In this document: in pieces, positions 8,174 to 16,250 of the stretch
Position numbering within the stretch: the first letter of the stretch is position 1
How the letters are laid out: each line of letters starts with the position of its first letter
Assembly: GCA_900169235.1 (NCBI GenBank)
Contig: FWCC01000532.1
Span: 1 to 16,250 of the forward strand
DNA: 16,250 nt
Direction: 5' to 3'
DNA from: Zarea fungicola
Taxonomy: Eukaryota; Ascomycota; Sordariomycetes; Hypocreales; Cordycipitaceae
Translations under genes and position numbers: made by a program
The notes under the pieces: generated by a model
Seen by the model: only the letters and a program-made list of their open reading frames with translations
What the model was told of the DNA's origin: nothing
Databases searched by the model: none

Positions 8174-11100
8174 TTACGACCCTTGCCCCGGTGTCTCTTC
8201 AATGTTAAATTTTAAAAATCCAGCAATAAGCTCATTCACAATGACAGGCCTTGTGACGTTGAAGAAATGATCGGCATCTGGTATCTCCACAAGCCTTGCA
8301 TTGTGTAGGTTCTGTCTCAGGTACATGGCCGTCTGACTAGGTACCTCTTTCCCAAGCGACGCCGTCAGTAGCAGCGTTCTGGCACGTACTGCTGACAAAA
8401 GATGTCGGTTGTCATCGTTAACAATATCATCAAAGAACTTTCGAACTGTATGGATGCCAGCTGTGTTAGCCATGGCACGAAACCACGAGTCGACCTTGGC
8501 TACGTCGTCATGGTTAAGGTCTTGAAATACATCCGCAGGCTCTAGTATCGTGTCGAGTAAAGATTTGAAGCTTATATCAGCTGCAGCCAAGAAACGGTTC
8601 TGAATCACATCTTGCGTAAATCCGAATTGGTAGTCGGTGGTGTTCTTCATAAAGCGAGGACTGCCGTTGAGAAGTACAAGGTTCCTGACCCGGTTCGGCT
8701 GCTGTGCTGCGAATCGCAACGCAACATGTGCCGCAGATGCAAATGCTACAATAGATGCTTCAGAGAGATTAAGATGGTCCATCAAGGCGCACAAGTCATC
8801 GCAGTAGATCTGTGTAATACCTGTGGCATCTGGGGCAAACTTCGCCGATTGGCCGTACCCACGGAGGTCAAGGAAAATATTGTGATAGCTATCAGCAAAC
8901 CGGGTATACTGCGCAGCCCATGACCGACTATCAAGTGGGAGACCATGAATCCAGATGACAGGATTGGCATTGGTTGTGTTGGTTTCTCTATATGCAAGTG
9001 CTGCACCGTCAGATGGGGAGATGAATGTCTGCACCGGAACAGGAAGGTCTGTCTGGATGGGAAATGGGCAGGAGCTTAATGTGAAGCTTTCTGGTAGTTC
9101 TGATATTTTGGGGTAGTTAGGGTACCCAAAGGACTCTTTTGTTCCAAAATCCACTCCGTCAAGGCCGGGGACCACAACTCGATCAAGATCACAATCAAAA
9201 ATTCGCAGCTGTTCTGCCGCATAATCTGTAACACAGCCCGAGAGAAGTTGGCGTGAGTCTTCAAGAACAACTCTAAGACGAGTGTTCAGGGCAAGCCAAT
9301 CATCGGGCTTGCTAATCCTTGGTAGTTCAGAGACAGAAATTGTGGCCTTGTCTATGCTTGGCTGGGAGTCTCTCGGCAGCTTGTAAACGGGGTAGTCTGC
9401 AAACATGAGGCCACCGAGTTCCTCAATGTGCAGAATTTGATTTAGTAACGCGCGGAACTTATGCTCGTGCTTCCTCAGCAGATCGATATCCACATCCGGT
9501 GGCATATTTGGCGGCTCAACATGGGGCACAATGTAGAGTTGCTCCAACTCAAGCTCGAGGTTGGACGCTTGAAGGATGCTCTGTGCAATAGAATTTGAGC
9601 TTATTGTAACACCAGAGGTCTCCCGTCCAACGCGACCTGTGATGAGTACCCTCGCTGCTTTCCAATCTATCATGTTGGACTGGAGCCATTGTCGCATGCG
9701 GTACGATATGTCCAACCCAACGAGGAAGAACGTAGCAATCATGATTGCGTTGAAAGGAATCGCAGCGCCAATTTTACTGTTTGTTGCCTCAAGGTAGCTG
9801 TCTCGCAAAAATTCGGGAGTCAGATTGGCTTCATCCTCCAGTATAGCTTCAATGTATGATTTGGTAATGGCCAGCGCATGATCGGCCATGGCAGCAATAG
9901 CAGGTTCGCGACCGCGGAATGCTTGCACACTGATACGATCTCGCCACAACTCAACCGAATTTGCTGCCTTGGTTATTTCAATTGTTTTCAAAATCTCCTT
10001 TGCAGAGGTTCGCCACACTTCCGCCGGCACGTTGTGCTGTTTCATTTGCACAAAGGTTGCCGCCAAGGGACCGAGGTGAGATATCGCGGACAGCTCCTTG
10101 AACCCCCGATTTCCAATGCGAAAATTGATATACGCTGGCTCCTTTGATCCTCCGGGGAAGAAAAATATGTATTGGCTTGTAGCGACAATCAAGGGCAATG
10201 GTGAACTCTTGCCAGTTACCTCGTTGACGAGAAGCGGTCGTATTGCAGAGTTGGGGCCAGTAAACGCGGCGAAGAGATCAAGAAACTCGGGTGATTGATA
10301 AGGCATCTGCGCAGGAGAAGCACTGTGACTCGCCTTGATATCGCCAAGTGAAGATTTAACGTTTACTTGGTAAATGCGTGTGTCAGTCCGAAAACGGTGC
10401 TCCTTGGTGAGGCTTTCTGAGACGGCAAGGTAGGCCTGATTGTCTTGCACCCATGTGATGGCGTCTGTTCCCCCCATGGTATTGAACTCGTGCACAGGCT
10501 CTATCTTACCGTCCTGTAGCTTATAGGCAACGGACGCAAGATTAGGGTCTGGGTTACTTCTATCTCCAGTGATAAATCGTACTAGAAAGAGATACGTAGC
10601 ATCTTCGTGCTTCATGCTGGCAAACTCGCGGCCACCAACGGCATTGAGCTCTGAGTGAGTCTTAAACTCGGTACCGGTCCAGAAATAGAGCAAGCTAGTG
10701 GCTGAGATTCTAGCAAATGCAAGAAATTTTGTACCCCTGTTATCCTCAATCAGAGAAAACGCGCGGCCATGTTGTCCATCAAGTGTCTGGAAATGGACGA
10801 AAGAACTTCCATTCCACTTGAGGATGACTGACGGGGAAACATGGTCAGCATAAGCCAGAAAGTCGAATCCATCGAGGTTGAAGTGAAGCCAGTTGTATCC
10901 CCACGCGGATGGCACTATTTGAAAGGGCTGAAACTCTGTGCCGTCCCATTTGAAGATTGTCGAATCGGGTGATACACCTTCATCCGGTACGAGACCGGGC
11001 AGAGTGACGCCTTGAGCTAAAGCAAGAAAATGAAGGTCGCCTAAGCGGAAATAGTGCCACTGTTTCGCAGCAAAAGTTGGGACGCTCTGAAACTTGTAAA

Positions 11101-11464
11101 AATTTGACAATCCCGTATCCCATTCATAGATTGTACTGTGGACACCTAGATTGTAGGGGCCGCTGCCGGAGCGCAGGCTTGCAGTCGCCAGAAAATGTCG
11201 ACCATTGATAGAAAAGTACTCAGCATCTTCGCCACCAGGTACATCGAGCTGTTGAATCAAAGAAAATGAGCCCGTGCTTGTATTCTCTTTGTAGATATGC
11301 AAGGTAGTGTTGCTGTCGCCGAGGTTCATCCCCGGCTCACCGCCAGGAATGTCGCAGGCTAGTTGCGGTATTGCGAGATATGTTTCGCTGTCAATTTGAA
11401 ATCGTGCCAAGGCTCTAGCACCAGATGTATCGAGCCGTTGGACAAGGGTTAATTCCATAGTCAT
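8174..11464 (-). CDS. EAR/EPTP-repeat propeller fused to an unknown domain and an alpha/beta-hydrolase domain
   Basis: A single uninterrupted exon encodes 1096 residues; the start is ATG at 11464 (ACAATGACTATGGAA), since the frame continues upstream only to a TTG. Residues 4-368 hold seven repeats of about 45-50 residues. Each has a core such as QQLDVPGGEDAEYFSING-HFLATAS ending in an IYEWD/IFKWD/ILKWN-like strand; seven EAR (EPTP) repeats form a seven-bladed propeller in LGI-type proteins. Residues about 390-690 form a conserved-looking domain (IVATSQYIFFFPGG, NRGFKELSAISHLGPLAAT, hydrophobic 566-586); it reminds me of bacterial DUF5624, unconfirmed. Residues about 810-1090 are an alpha/beta hydrolase: oxyanion HGLPLD (840-845), DLRGYGQSA, nucleophile elbow VAFASAAH and His in PDADHFF (H1066). 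The expected Ser position is A909 and the acid region (TASLGKEVP) lacks a clear Asp, so catalysis is doubtful. No signal peptide. Divergent from the MFS gene. Confidence 0.85.
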   Translation of the reverse strand: MTMELTLVQRLDTSGARALARFQIDSETYLAIPQLACDIPGGEPGMNLGDSNTTLHIYKENTSTGSFSLIQQLDVPGGEDAEYFSINGRHFLATASLRSGSGPYNLGVHSTIYEWDTGLSNFYKFQSVPTFAAKQWHYFRLGDLHFLALAQGVTLPGLVPDEGVSPDSTIFKWDGTEFQPFQIVPSAWGYNWLHFNLDGFDFLAYADHVSPSVILKWNGSSFVHFQTLDGQHGRAFSLIEDNRGTKFLAFARISATSLLYFWTGTEFKTHSELNAVGGREFASMKHEDATYLFLVRFITGDRSNPDPNLASVAYKLQDGKIEPVHEFNTMGGTDAITWVQDNQAYLAVSESLTKEHRFRTDTRIYQVNVKSSLGDIKASHSASPAQMPYQSPEFLDLFAAFTGPNSAIRPLLVNEVTGKSSPLPLIVATSQYIFFFPGGSKEPAYINFRIGNRGFKELSAISHLGPLAATFVQMKQHNVPAEVWRTSAKEILKTIEITKAANSVELWRDRISVQAFRGREPAIAAMADHALAITKSYIEAILEDEANLTPEFLRDSYLEATNSKIGAAIPFNAIMIATFFLVGLDISYRMRQWLQSNMIDWKAARVLITGRVGRETSGVTISSNSIAQSILQASNLELELEQLYIVPHVEPPNMPPDVDIDLLRKHEHKFRALLNQILHIEELGGLMFADYPVYKLPRDSQPSIDKATISVSELPRISKPDDWLALNTRLRVVLEDSRQLLSGCVTDYAAEQLRIFDCDLDRVVVPGLDGVDFGTKESFGYPNYPKISELPESFTLSSCPFPIQTDLPVPVQTFISPSDGAALAYRETNTTNANPVIWIHGLPLDSRSWAAQYTRFADSYHNIFLDLRGYGQSAKFAPDATGITQIYCDDLCALMDHLNLSEASIVAFASAAHVALRFAAQQPNRVRNLVLLNGSPRFMKNTTDYQFGFTQDVIQNRFLAAADISFKSLLDTILEPADVFQDLNHDDVAKVDSWFRAMANTAGIHTVRKFFDDIVNDDNRHLLSAVRARTLLLTASLGKEVPSQTAMYLRQNLHNARLVEIPDADHFFNVTRPVIVNELIAGFLKFNIEETPGQGS

Positions 11465-12092
11465 TGTTTTGGTGTAGTGATGGGTGCTGCTCCGCGTCTC
11501 GGTGGTGTGGTCCCTACGGTGACGTTCTTGCCAAGATAATTTCAAACAGTATCTGCATTCGATACGGCTGATTTAAGAAGGCTGTGAAGTGCACCTCGTA
11601 TTTTTTGAATGATTGCTCTCTTAGTCTTGTCCAAGCAGATGGCGGGGATTACAAAAGAGCTTCCGACGACTAAATGTTGCGGCGAAAGTTGACACGGCCC
11701 AGGGCGGAATGCCACGGCCCCGTAATTAGCTCCGGCGCGGGATTCTACGGCAGTGGAAGAGTCGCCAGCGGCCCAGAACGGATGGGCACGGCACGCGCTC
11801 AGCTACACACTACCAAGCCACGGGAGCTGCCGAACTGAACTTTGAATGAGCATTAATGAGATTGGTTCAAAGAGATCTGCTGGGTAATGGGTCAGCCTAT
11901 TGTGAATCGCAGGGATCGTGGGGTAACCCGAGCGCCAAGAAAAAGCAACTCAAGTATAAGAAAGGGTAGACTTGTCGACAACGCCGTCTTTTTTTGCGAC
12001 GCAAAATCCTCTCTCTGCCGAGATACTTTAGCTATTCTGATATTACTTTCCACCCTACTCGCAAAATTCCTTTTCCCCTGCGTGGAGAGATA
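11465..12092. promoter_or_regulatory. Divergent fusion-protein/MFS promoter
   Basis: A 628-base spacer drives two genes in opposite directions. A GC-rich block at 11690-11800 contains CGGCCCAGGGCGGAATG (11696-11711) and a similar CGGCCCAGAACGGATG (11769-11784), CACGGCCC twice (11693-11700, 11713-11720), CCGTAATTAGCTCCGG and ACGGCAGT (11747-11754). ACGGCAGT recurs in the FAH/P450 promoter. These CGG-containing elements are candidate Zn2Cys6 sites. No gene is seen in the spacer. Confidence 0.5.
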
Positions 12093-14023
12093 ATGGCAGA
12101 AGGGAAGACAACTGAGAAGGAGAGTGTCACCTGGCATGACAACCAGCTTTCTGCACCATCTGATAATGGCAACGAGGCTGAGAGTGGACTGTCTTCTACG
12201 CATTCGCAATACCTGATTGAGCGGCATGGAACTACGAACCTAGTTCCACTCCCATCTCAAGACGCTGCTGACCCACTGAACTGGCCGTCGTGGAAAGTAT
12301 GTTGAATTTGCTCAAAACGATATTCTCCTGATAAATATTTAATGAGACTAATCTGCATTAGAAACATGTCAATCTAGCCATGGTTGCATTTCATGGACTC
12401 ATGTCTACTGGGGGTGCTGTGGCCGCAGTGCCAGCATTTGAGCCATGGTCTAAGCTCTGGGGCATTTCGATAAATTCGGCCAGCTATATTGGCTCCGCCC
12501 AGGTTCGTAAACCCTCTGCAGCTAAATCTGTGTATATTTTTTAGTATCGTCTAACACTGATTCTGTGTCCAGATGCTCACCCTCGCCCTTGGACCATTGA
12601 TCTGGCTCCCCCTGGCCAACAGATATGGCAGAAGAAATGTCTGGATTGTTTCTACCCTCGGTGCCGGCCTCTTCAATATCGGATGCGCTTTGTCTAGGAG
12701 TTACGGCACTTTGCTGGCTTTGCGTATTCTCCAGGCTTTTTTCATTTCCCCGGGTATCGCCATGGGTCAAGCCGTGGTTGCAGAGACTTTCTTTGCGCAT
12801 GAGCGCGCTCAGAAAATGGGTGTCTGGACGTATGTGCTGATGAAAACGATTCACCATCCTCTGAATAAATTTACTAACGGATAATTTTGCAGTCTTATGA
12901 TCACATTAGGGTCTGTTATTGTTGCGCCATTGGCTGGCAGTATACTAACTCTTGACATTGCAGACCGCCGATGGGGCCATTTATCATGGGTTTCGTCATT
13001 TACCACCTTGCCTGGCAGTGGATCTTCTGGATTATGGCAATAGTATGTGAATCTCTATGCTTTCAAATGAATAGGGGGCTAATGGTAGTTTACAGATTAA
13101 CTTCTGTCAAATGATTGGATACATTCTCTTCGCGAGCGAAACGCTTTACTTTAGAGCCCAGTCGGGCTCAGACAACACCGCTGGCGTGTCGGAGGGGACT
13201 GCATTCACGCCAGTCACCCTGAATAGCATCCTCGGCCCTTTCCGCATGTTGGCTGACTATCGCGTACTCATAGCCACCATTGCGTATTCCATCACGTTCA
13301 ACTTTACACTTGTCTTGCCCGCTGTGGAGATCCCTGCCATTTACACCCCGTTATTCCACCTCAACCCGCAGCAAATCGGCCTCAATTTTCTCAGTCTACT
13401 TGTCGGATGCACTCTAGGTGAAATAGTTGGTGGACCTATTAGCGATCGTTGGCAAAATTGGCGCTCTAAGCGTGCCGTCAGCGGTCGTGCGCGCCCGGAA
13501 GAGCGACTCTGGCTATCTCATCTCGGTGCTGTGATTAGCATTGTCGGCTTGGTTGTGTTCTTTGTTACCATTTCAGAGGCAAAGAAGCTACACTACACTG
13601 TTGTGCCAACAGTTGGAATTGGCATTGCTGGATTTGGTGTGCAAATTATTACCACTGTTATAATTACATGTGAGTCCACACTCAGATCTTTCCTGTGTGG
13701 AGAGTATTATCTTGACTTGCTTGATTTACTTGATTTACTTGTATGTTGACAGGTTTTCTCAGATTGTTCAGATTGCCACCAGGCAGATAAGTCCCCTGCA
13801 CTAGGTGCAGGAATTAATTTTATCCGCTGTGGCTGGGGATTCGTAAGTCTTATGGAACATCTTCCCTTTCAAACATGTAGACTGACACGACTAGATTGGC
13901 CCATTCTGGTTCCCATACATGTTTGAGTCTCTAGGGTACAGAGCCTCGCTTGGTTTGATGGCTGGCATTATTGTCGTGTTCACCATCTTCCCGGTTTTTT
14001 ACCTGCAGAAATTTGCAAAATGA
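12093..14023 (+). CDS. Major facilitator superfamily transporter (DHA1-like drug/metabolite exporter)
   Basis: Eight exons (12093-12296, 12362-12502, 12573-12829, 12893-12910, 12964-13042, 13096-13669, 13763-13842, 13895-14023) encode 493 residues, a normal MFS length. The cytosolic N-terminus ends in ADPLNWPSWKKHVNL, typical of fungal DHA1-type proteins. Motif A is PLANRYGRRNVW, followed by LRILQAFFISPGIAMGQAVV. The central loop holds ISDRWQNWRSKRAVSGRARPEER and the C-terminal half includes GPFWFPYMFESLGYRA. Exon 4 is only 18 nt; it is needed to give WTLMITLGPPMGPFIMGF, a family-typical run, and the next intron has a perfect TACTAAC branch point. Such proteins sit in the plasma or vacuolar membrane and export small molecules by proton antiport; export of the local product is inferred from context. 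It is divergent from the fusion gene and converges on the FAH gene. The 13670-13762 intron has a short TTGATTTAC tandem repeat. Confidence 0.9.
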
Positions 14024-14324
14024 TAGGCCACAATGTTTTTAAGTGAATTTCTTAATCGTCCTGTCTTTTTAAAGCGTCTAGGAGACGAAACTGCAACTAT
14101 AGTCTTTGCTTTTATTGCTCTAGTAACGTATCAATTTGTTTTCAACATCGCAGAACGGAAGTCTCGTAACAAGACTTGAAAATGTGATAACTTTGGAAAT
14201 GGAAAATAATTTAGAGACTTTTCAACAGTCCTCCTTCGCCAACCTGTGCAACGACCATCACTGTGCTGGCACGAGTCGCTGCACTATGACTTGGAATTTG
14301 AGATCCGCGAACTCTCCAATATTA
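14024..14324. terminator. Convergent 3' spacer between MFS and FAH genes
   Basis: This 301-base stretch separates the MFS stop from the FAH stop and should hold both 3' UTRs. An open frame of about 60 codons overlaps its right half, but it has no motif and runs antisense into the FAH end, so it is not called. No repeat or RNA gene is visible. Confidence 0.45.
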
Positions 14325-15372
14325 TTACTCGTATGATACAGAGTTAACTAAGGTTCCTATTTTCTCAATCTCCATTTCAATCTTGTCACCAGGTCGAAGA
14401 AAGTTTGGCGGATCCATTGCGTATCCCACCCCTGAAGGTGTCCCGGTGAGAATAATACTACCAGCAGGGATTGTCGAGCCTTGGCTGCAGAATTGAATAA
14501 TCTGCGGAATATTGAAGATCATAGAAGATGTGTTGCTATCTTGGCGTAGCTGACCGTTGACAAACGTGCGCAGCCGAAGCGAATGAGGATCACCAACGAC
14601 CTTACCCACCAAGTTAGTGTCCTGGACCGAGTTCCGTCGGCGTTTAACAATTGGACATACCTTGGCTGACACAATCATTGGACCAATCGGACAAAACGTA
14701 TCAAATGCCTTTGAAAAGCTGATTTGCGGCGGCGGGTGTGTACCGATCAGGTCTGGGTCCATCTGCCATTTCCTCGCTGAGACATCGTTGCCAACAGTAT
14801 ATCCCACGACGTGATCTAGGGCATTTTCCAGCGAGCAATGTTTTGCATTTTCCCCTATGACGACGACTAGCTCAATTTCGTAGTCTGCTTGGTCATCCTG
14901 CGCGATCTTCGGCACAACAATGGTTTCACCCGGACCAATGATGCTCGTTGGGAACTTTGGAAACATGGTAGGAAAGCGAGCGACACCAACACCAAGTTCG
15001 TTCACTATGTAAGGATGAACAGGGTTAGCAAGCCTACTTTGGACTAAGATGTGTTTTATGCTATTTCTTCCTGTCCCGTGGTGTGGCCTTACAGTGAGTC
15101 TTGTAATTGCCGCCAATACATCGGACCGCCGGCACTGTCTCAGGTGCAAGAGGGCAAAGGATTTTTTGCACTTCTATAGATTCACCCGTGAAAATACAGG
15201 ACTCAGATAAAGGATTACCCTGGATCACCATGGCGCAAACTGGTGAATTGGGATCAAATGAGATTTTTCCAATATTAAGCGACTCTGCCGAAAGAATGGG
15301 CTCTCCATAGTAAATCTGTCCGTCCTTGGCGACGAATCGAATCAGACGGTCCCAGCAAACGTCGACACCCAT
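14325..15372 (-). CDS. Fumarylacetoacetate hydrolase (FAH) family protein
   Basis: Three exons on the minus strand (15372-15093, 15004-14661, 14600-14325) give 299 residues. Introns are 88 nt (GTAAGG...CATAG) and 60 nt (GTATGT...GTAAG, with CACTAAC branch). The second intron is a multiple of three with no stop, so the frame also reads through it; removal is favoured because SAKVVGDPHSLRLRTFVNG is then continuous. FAH landmarks are CIGGNYKTH (85-93), DYEIELVVVIG with metal ligands E136 and E138, GYTVGNDVSARKWQ with D167, SKAFDTFCPIGP (191-202) and LTGTPSGVG (259-267). The family binds Mg2+ or Mn2+ and cleaves C-C bonds of beta-diketo acids or decarboxylates oxaloacetate; fungal clusters use relatives as tailoring or resistance enzymes. 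N-terminal residues 1-75 form the usual small cap domain. It is divergent from the P450 across a 399-bp promoter. Exact reaction unknown. Confidence 0.9.
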
Positions 15373-15771
15373 TTTGATAGATGTGAAGTAGTAAAAATTA
15401 AGTTCTGTAATAGTTTTGGAAACTTGAATATCCTATTCTGCTGTTGATTTCATTCTCGACTTGAAATATATTACTACGAAGTCCCACTACTAATAACATG
15501 AACAACGGAGGAAGGTCGGATGTGTGGGATGTTGATCTGCCTGGCGCAAATGTCCGGCCTGCGACGGAACGGCAGTTTCTGTCGGTAAATGACTGCCGAG
15601 CTCACTTGCCGTTACTTGTGCTGCTTTCCTTATACGAGAATATTTAAATCTTCATTGCTGATTTCAATCCTCATATTTCAAGTACCAGAGTAAATCAGGC
15701 TGAACGGCAGCTACACATTTCGCACCTTCATTTATTGCCACGCTAAAAGTCCACGCCGCACTGGAAAGACC
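15373..15771. promoter_or_regulatory. Divergent FAH/P450 promoter with inverted CGGCAGT pair
   Basis: A spacer of 399 bases between two ATGs pointing outwards. An inverted repeat CGGCAGT (15570-15576) / ACTGCCG (15592-15598) flanks 15 bases that include a further CGG. TATTTAAAT at 15641-15649 is a plausible TATA element for the P450 (123 bases before its ATG). On the opposite strand a TATATTTC near 15463-15470 could serve the FAH gene. No gene is seen. Confidence 0.55.
15570..15598. promoter_or_regulatory. CGGCAGT-N15-ACTGCCG inverted repeat
   Basis: Perfect 7-bp inverted arms lie about midway between the FAH and P450 starts. The same octamer ACGGCAGT occurs at 11747-11754 in the fusion-protein/MFS promoter. 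CGG ends fit the half-site preference of Zn2Cys6 dimers, so binding by such a regulator is plausible but inferred. Confidence 0.45.
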
Positions 15772-16250
15772 ATGTGGTACTACGGGTTTGCATTAATAGG
15801 ACTATGGTTCCTTAACATCATTTGGGTTAGTTTTTAATGTATCTTGTTGGAACTGCATAATAATGAGAAAAGGTTGGCGTCCGCAGTCCCCTGCGAAAAA
15901 TTCCTGGTCCGCTCGCCGCCAAGATCTCTGGCTTGTGGCTCATCTACCAAGACTTGCAAGGTCGGAGATCTGATGCAATCCACCGTCTCCATTTGAAATA
16001 TGGACCCGTCGTACGCATTGGTCCACGACAGGTATCATTCTCTAGTGCAGAGGCAGTCCGAGATATCTACGGGGCTCGCAATAAGCTCATCAAAGCCCCG
16101 GCGTACGAGGCTTTCGGCAGGCAGAGTTCCTTCACAATTCGAGATCGAGATGCTCATCGCCAGCGCCAGAAACAGATTGCGCACGTTTTTTCGCCATCGG
16201 CAATTGCGGCAGTTGAGCCATTGTGTTACAAATGAAGAAACGCAAGACAC
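15772..16250 (+). CDS. Cytochrome P450, N-terminal part, cut by window end
   Basis: Exon 1 (15772-15825) encodes MWYYGFALIGLWFLNIIW, the membrane anchor. After a 47-nt intron (GTTAGT...AAAAG) exon 2 from 15873 reads SPLRKIPGPLAAKISGLWLI, then HLKYGPVVRIGPRQVSFSS and AVRDIYGARN, and later AHRQRQKQIAHVFSPSAIAAVEP. This is the standard N-terminus of fungal ER-anchored P450s: hinge, beta-1 (GPVVRIGP) and helix C (HRxRRK...FSPSA). P450s of this type oxidise pathway intermediates with NADPH-P450 reductase. The heme-binding region lies beyond the window. A TGA at 16233-16235 follows LCYK in frame. An intron could start at GT 16223 or 16225, or a frameshift may be present; the window ends before this can be decided. 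It is divergent from the FAH gene. Confidence 0.85.

Noticed and set aside
8612..10298. Several plus-strand frames of 60-100 codons
   Set aside because: They are antisense shadows of the long fusion gene, whose own frame carries clear domain motifs.
12911..12963. Reading the MFS gene straight through 12911-12963 with only a 24-nt intron at 12940
   Set aside because: The 24-nt GT-AG segment is too short and leaves the wrong frame; splicing from 12911, with TACTAAC and TTGCAG, gives the family-typical sequence.
13708..13741. TTGATTTAC tandem repeat as a regulatory array
   Set aside because: It is only about two copies, lies inside an intron of the MFS gene and looks like simple slippage.
1..16250. 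CRISPR arrays, rRNA, insertion sequences or phage genes
   Set aside because: No regular spaced repeats, rRNA-like blocks or transposase motifs are visible, and the splicing pattern is eukaryotic.

Overview
The window reads as nuclear DNA of a filamentous ascomycete fungus. The evidence is short spliceosomal introns (47-93 nt, GT...AG, several with CTAAC-type branch points), small genes in both orientations with 200-630 bp spacers, and families typical of fungal accessory or secondary-metabolite loci. The species cannot be named from what is visible.

Layout. Positions 1-1480 are gene-poor: a degraded minus-strand reading frame (179-763), a few short repeats and a hairpin. A small antibiotic-biosynthesis-monooxygenase (ABM) gene lies at 1486-1958. 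A decayed stretch follows (1959-3394) with a frameshifted remnant of a fungal P-loop sulfotransferase-like gene (about 2840-3047). From 3395 to the right edge the window is densely genic: SDR oxidoreductase (-), Zn2Cys6 regulator (+), secreted M43 metalloprotease (+), a 1096-residue EAR-propeller/unknown/alpha-beta-hydrolase fusion (-), MFS transporter (+), FAH-family hydrolase (-), and the 5' part of a cytochrome P450 (+) cut by the window end. Three divergent promoters result: SDR/regulator, fusion protein/MFS and FAH/P450.

How it may work together. A pathway regulator, two oxidoreductases (SDR, P450), an FAH-fold C-C hydrolase or decarboxylase, an ABM enzyme and a DHA1-type exporter look like the tailoring, transport and regulation half of a biosynthetic cluster. 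No polyketide synthase, NRPS, terpene cyclase or other core enzyme is in the window, so if this is a cluster its core lies outside, most likely beyond the P450. This grouping is inference.

The most unusual object is the fusion protein. It has seven EAR/EPTP-like repeats (a probable seven-bladed beta-propeller), then a roughly 300-residue conserved-looking domain with one hydrophobic segment, then an alpha/beta-hydrolase domain whose nucleophile elbow reads A-F-A-S-A instead of G-x-S-x-G. Second is the regulator/SDR promoter, which carries three near-identical CCRCTTGAACTCC boxes plus further GAACTC half-sites, a candidate autoregulatory array. Gene models were spliced by eye. Every multi-exon model closes in frame, but none has been checked against transcripts or databases.
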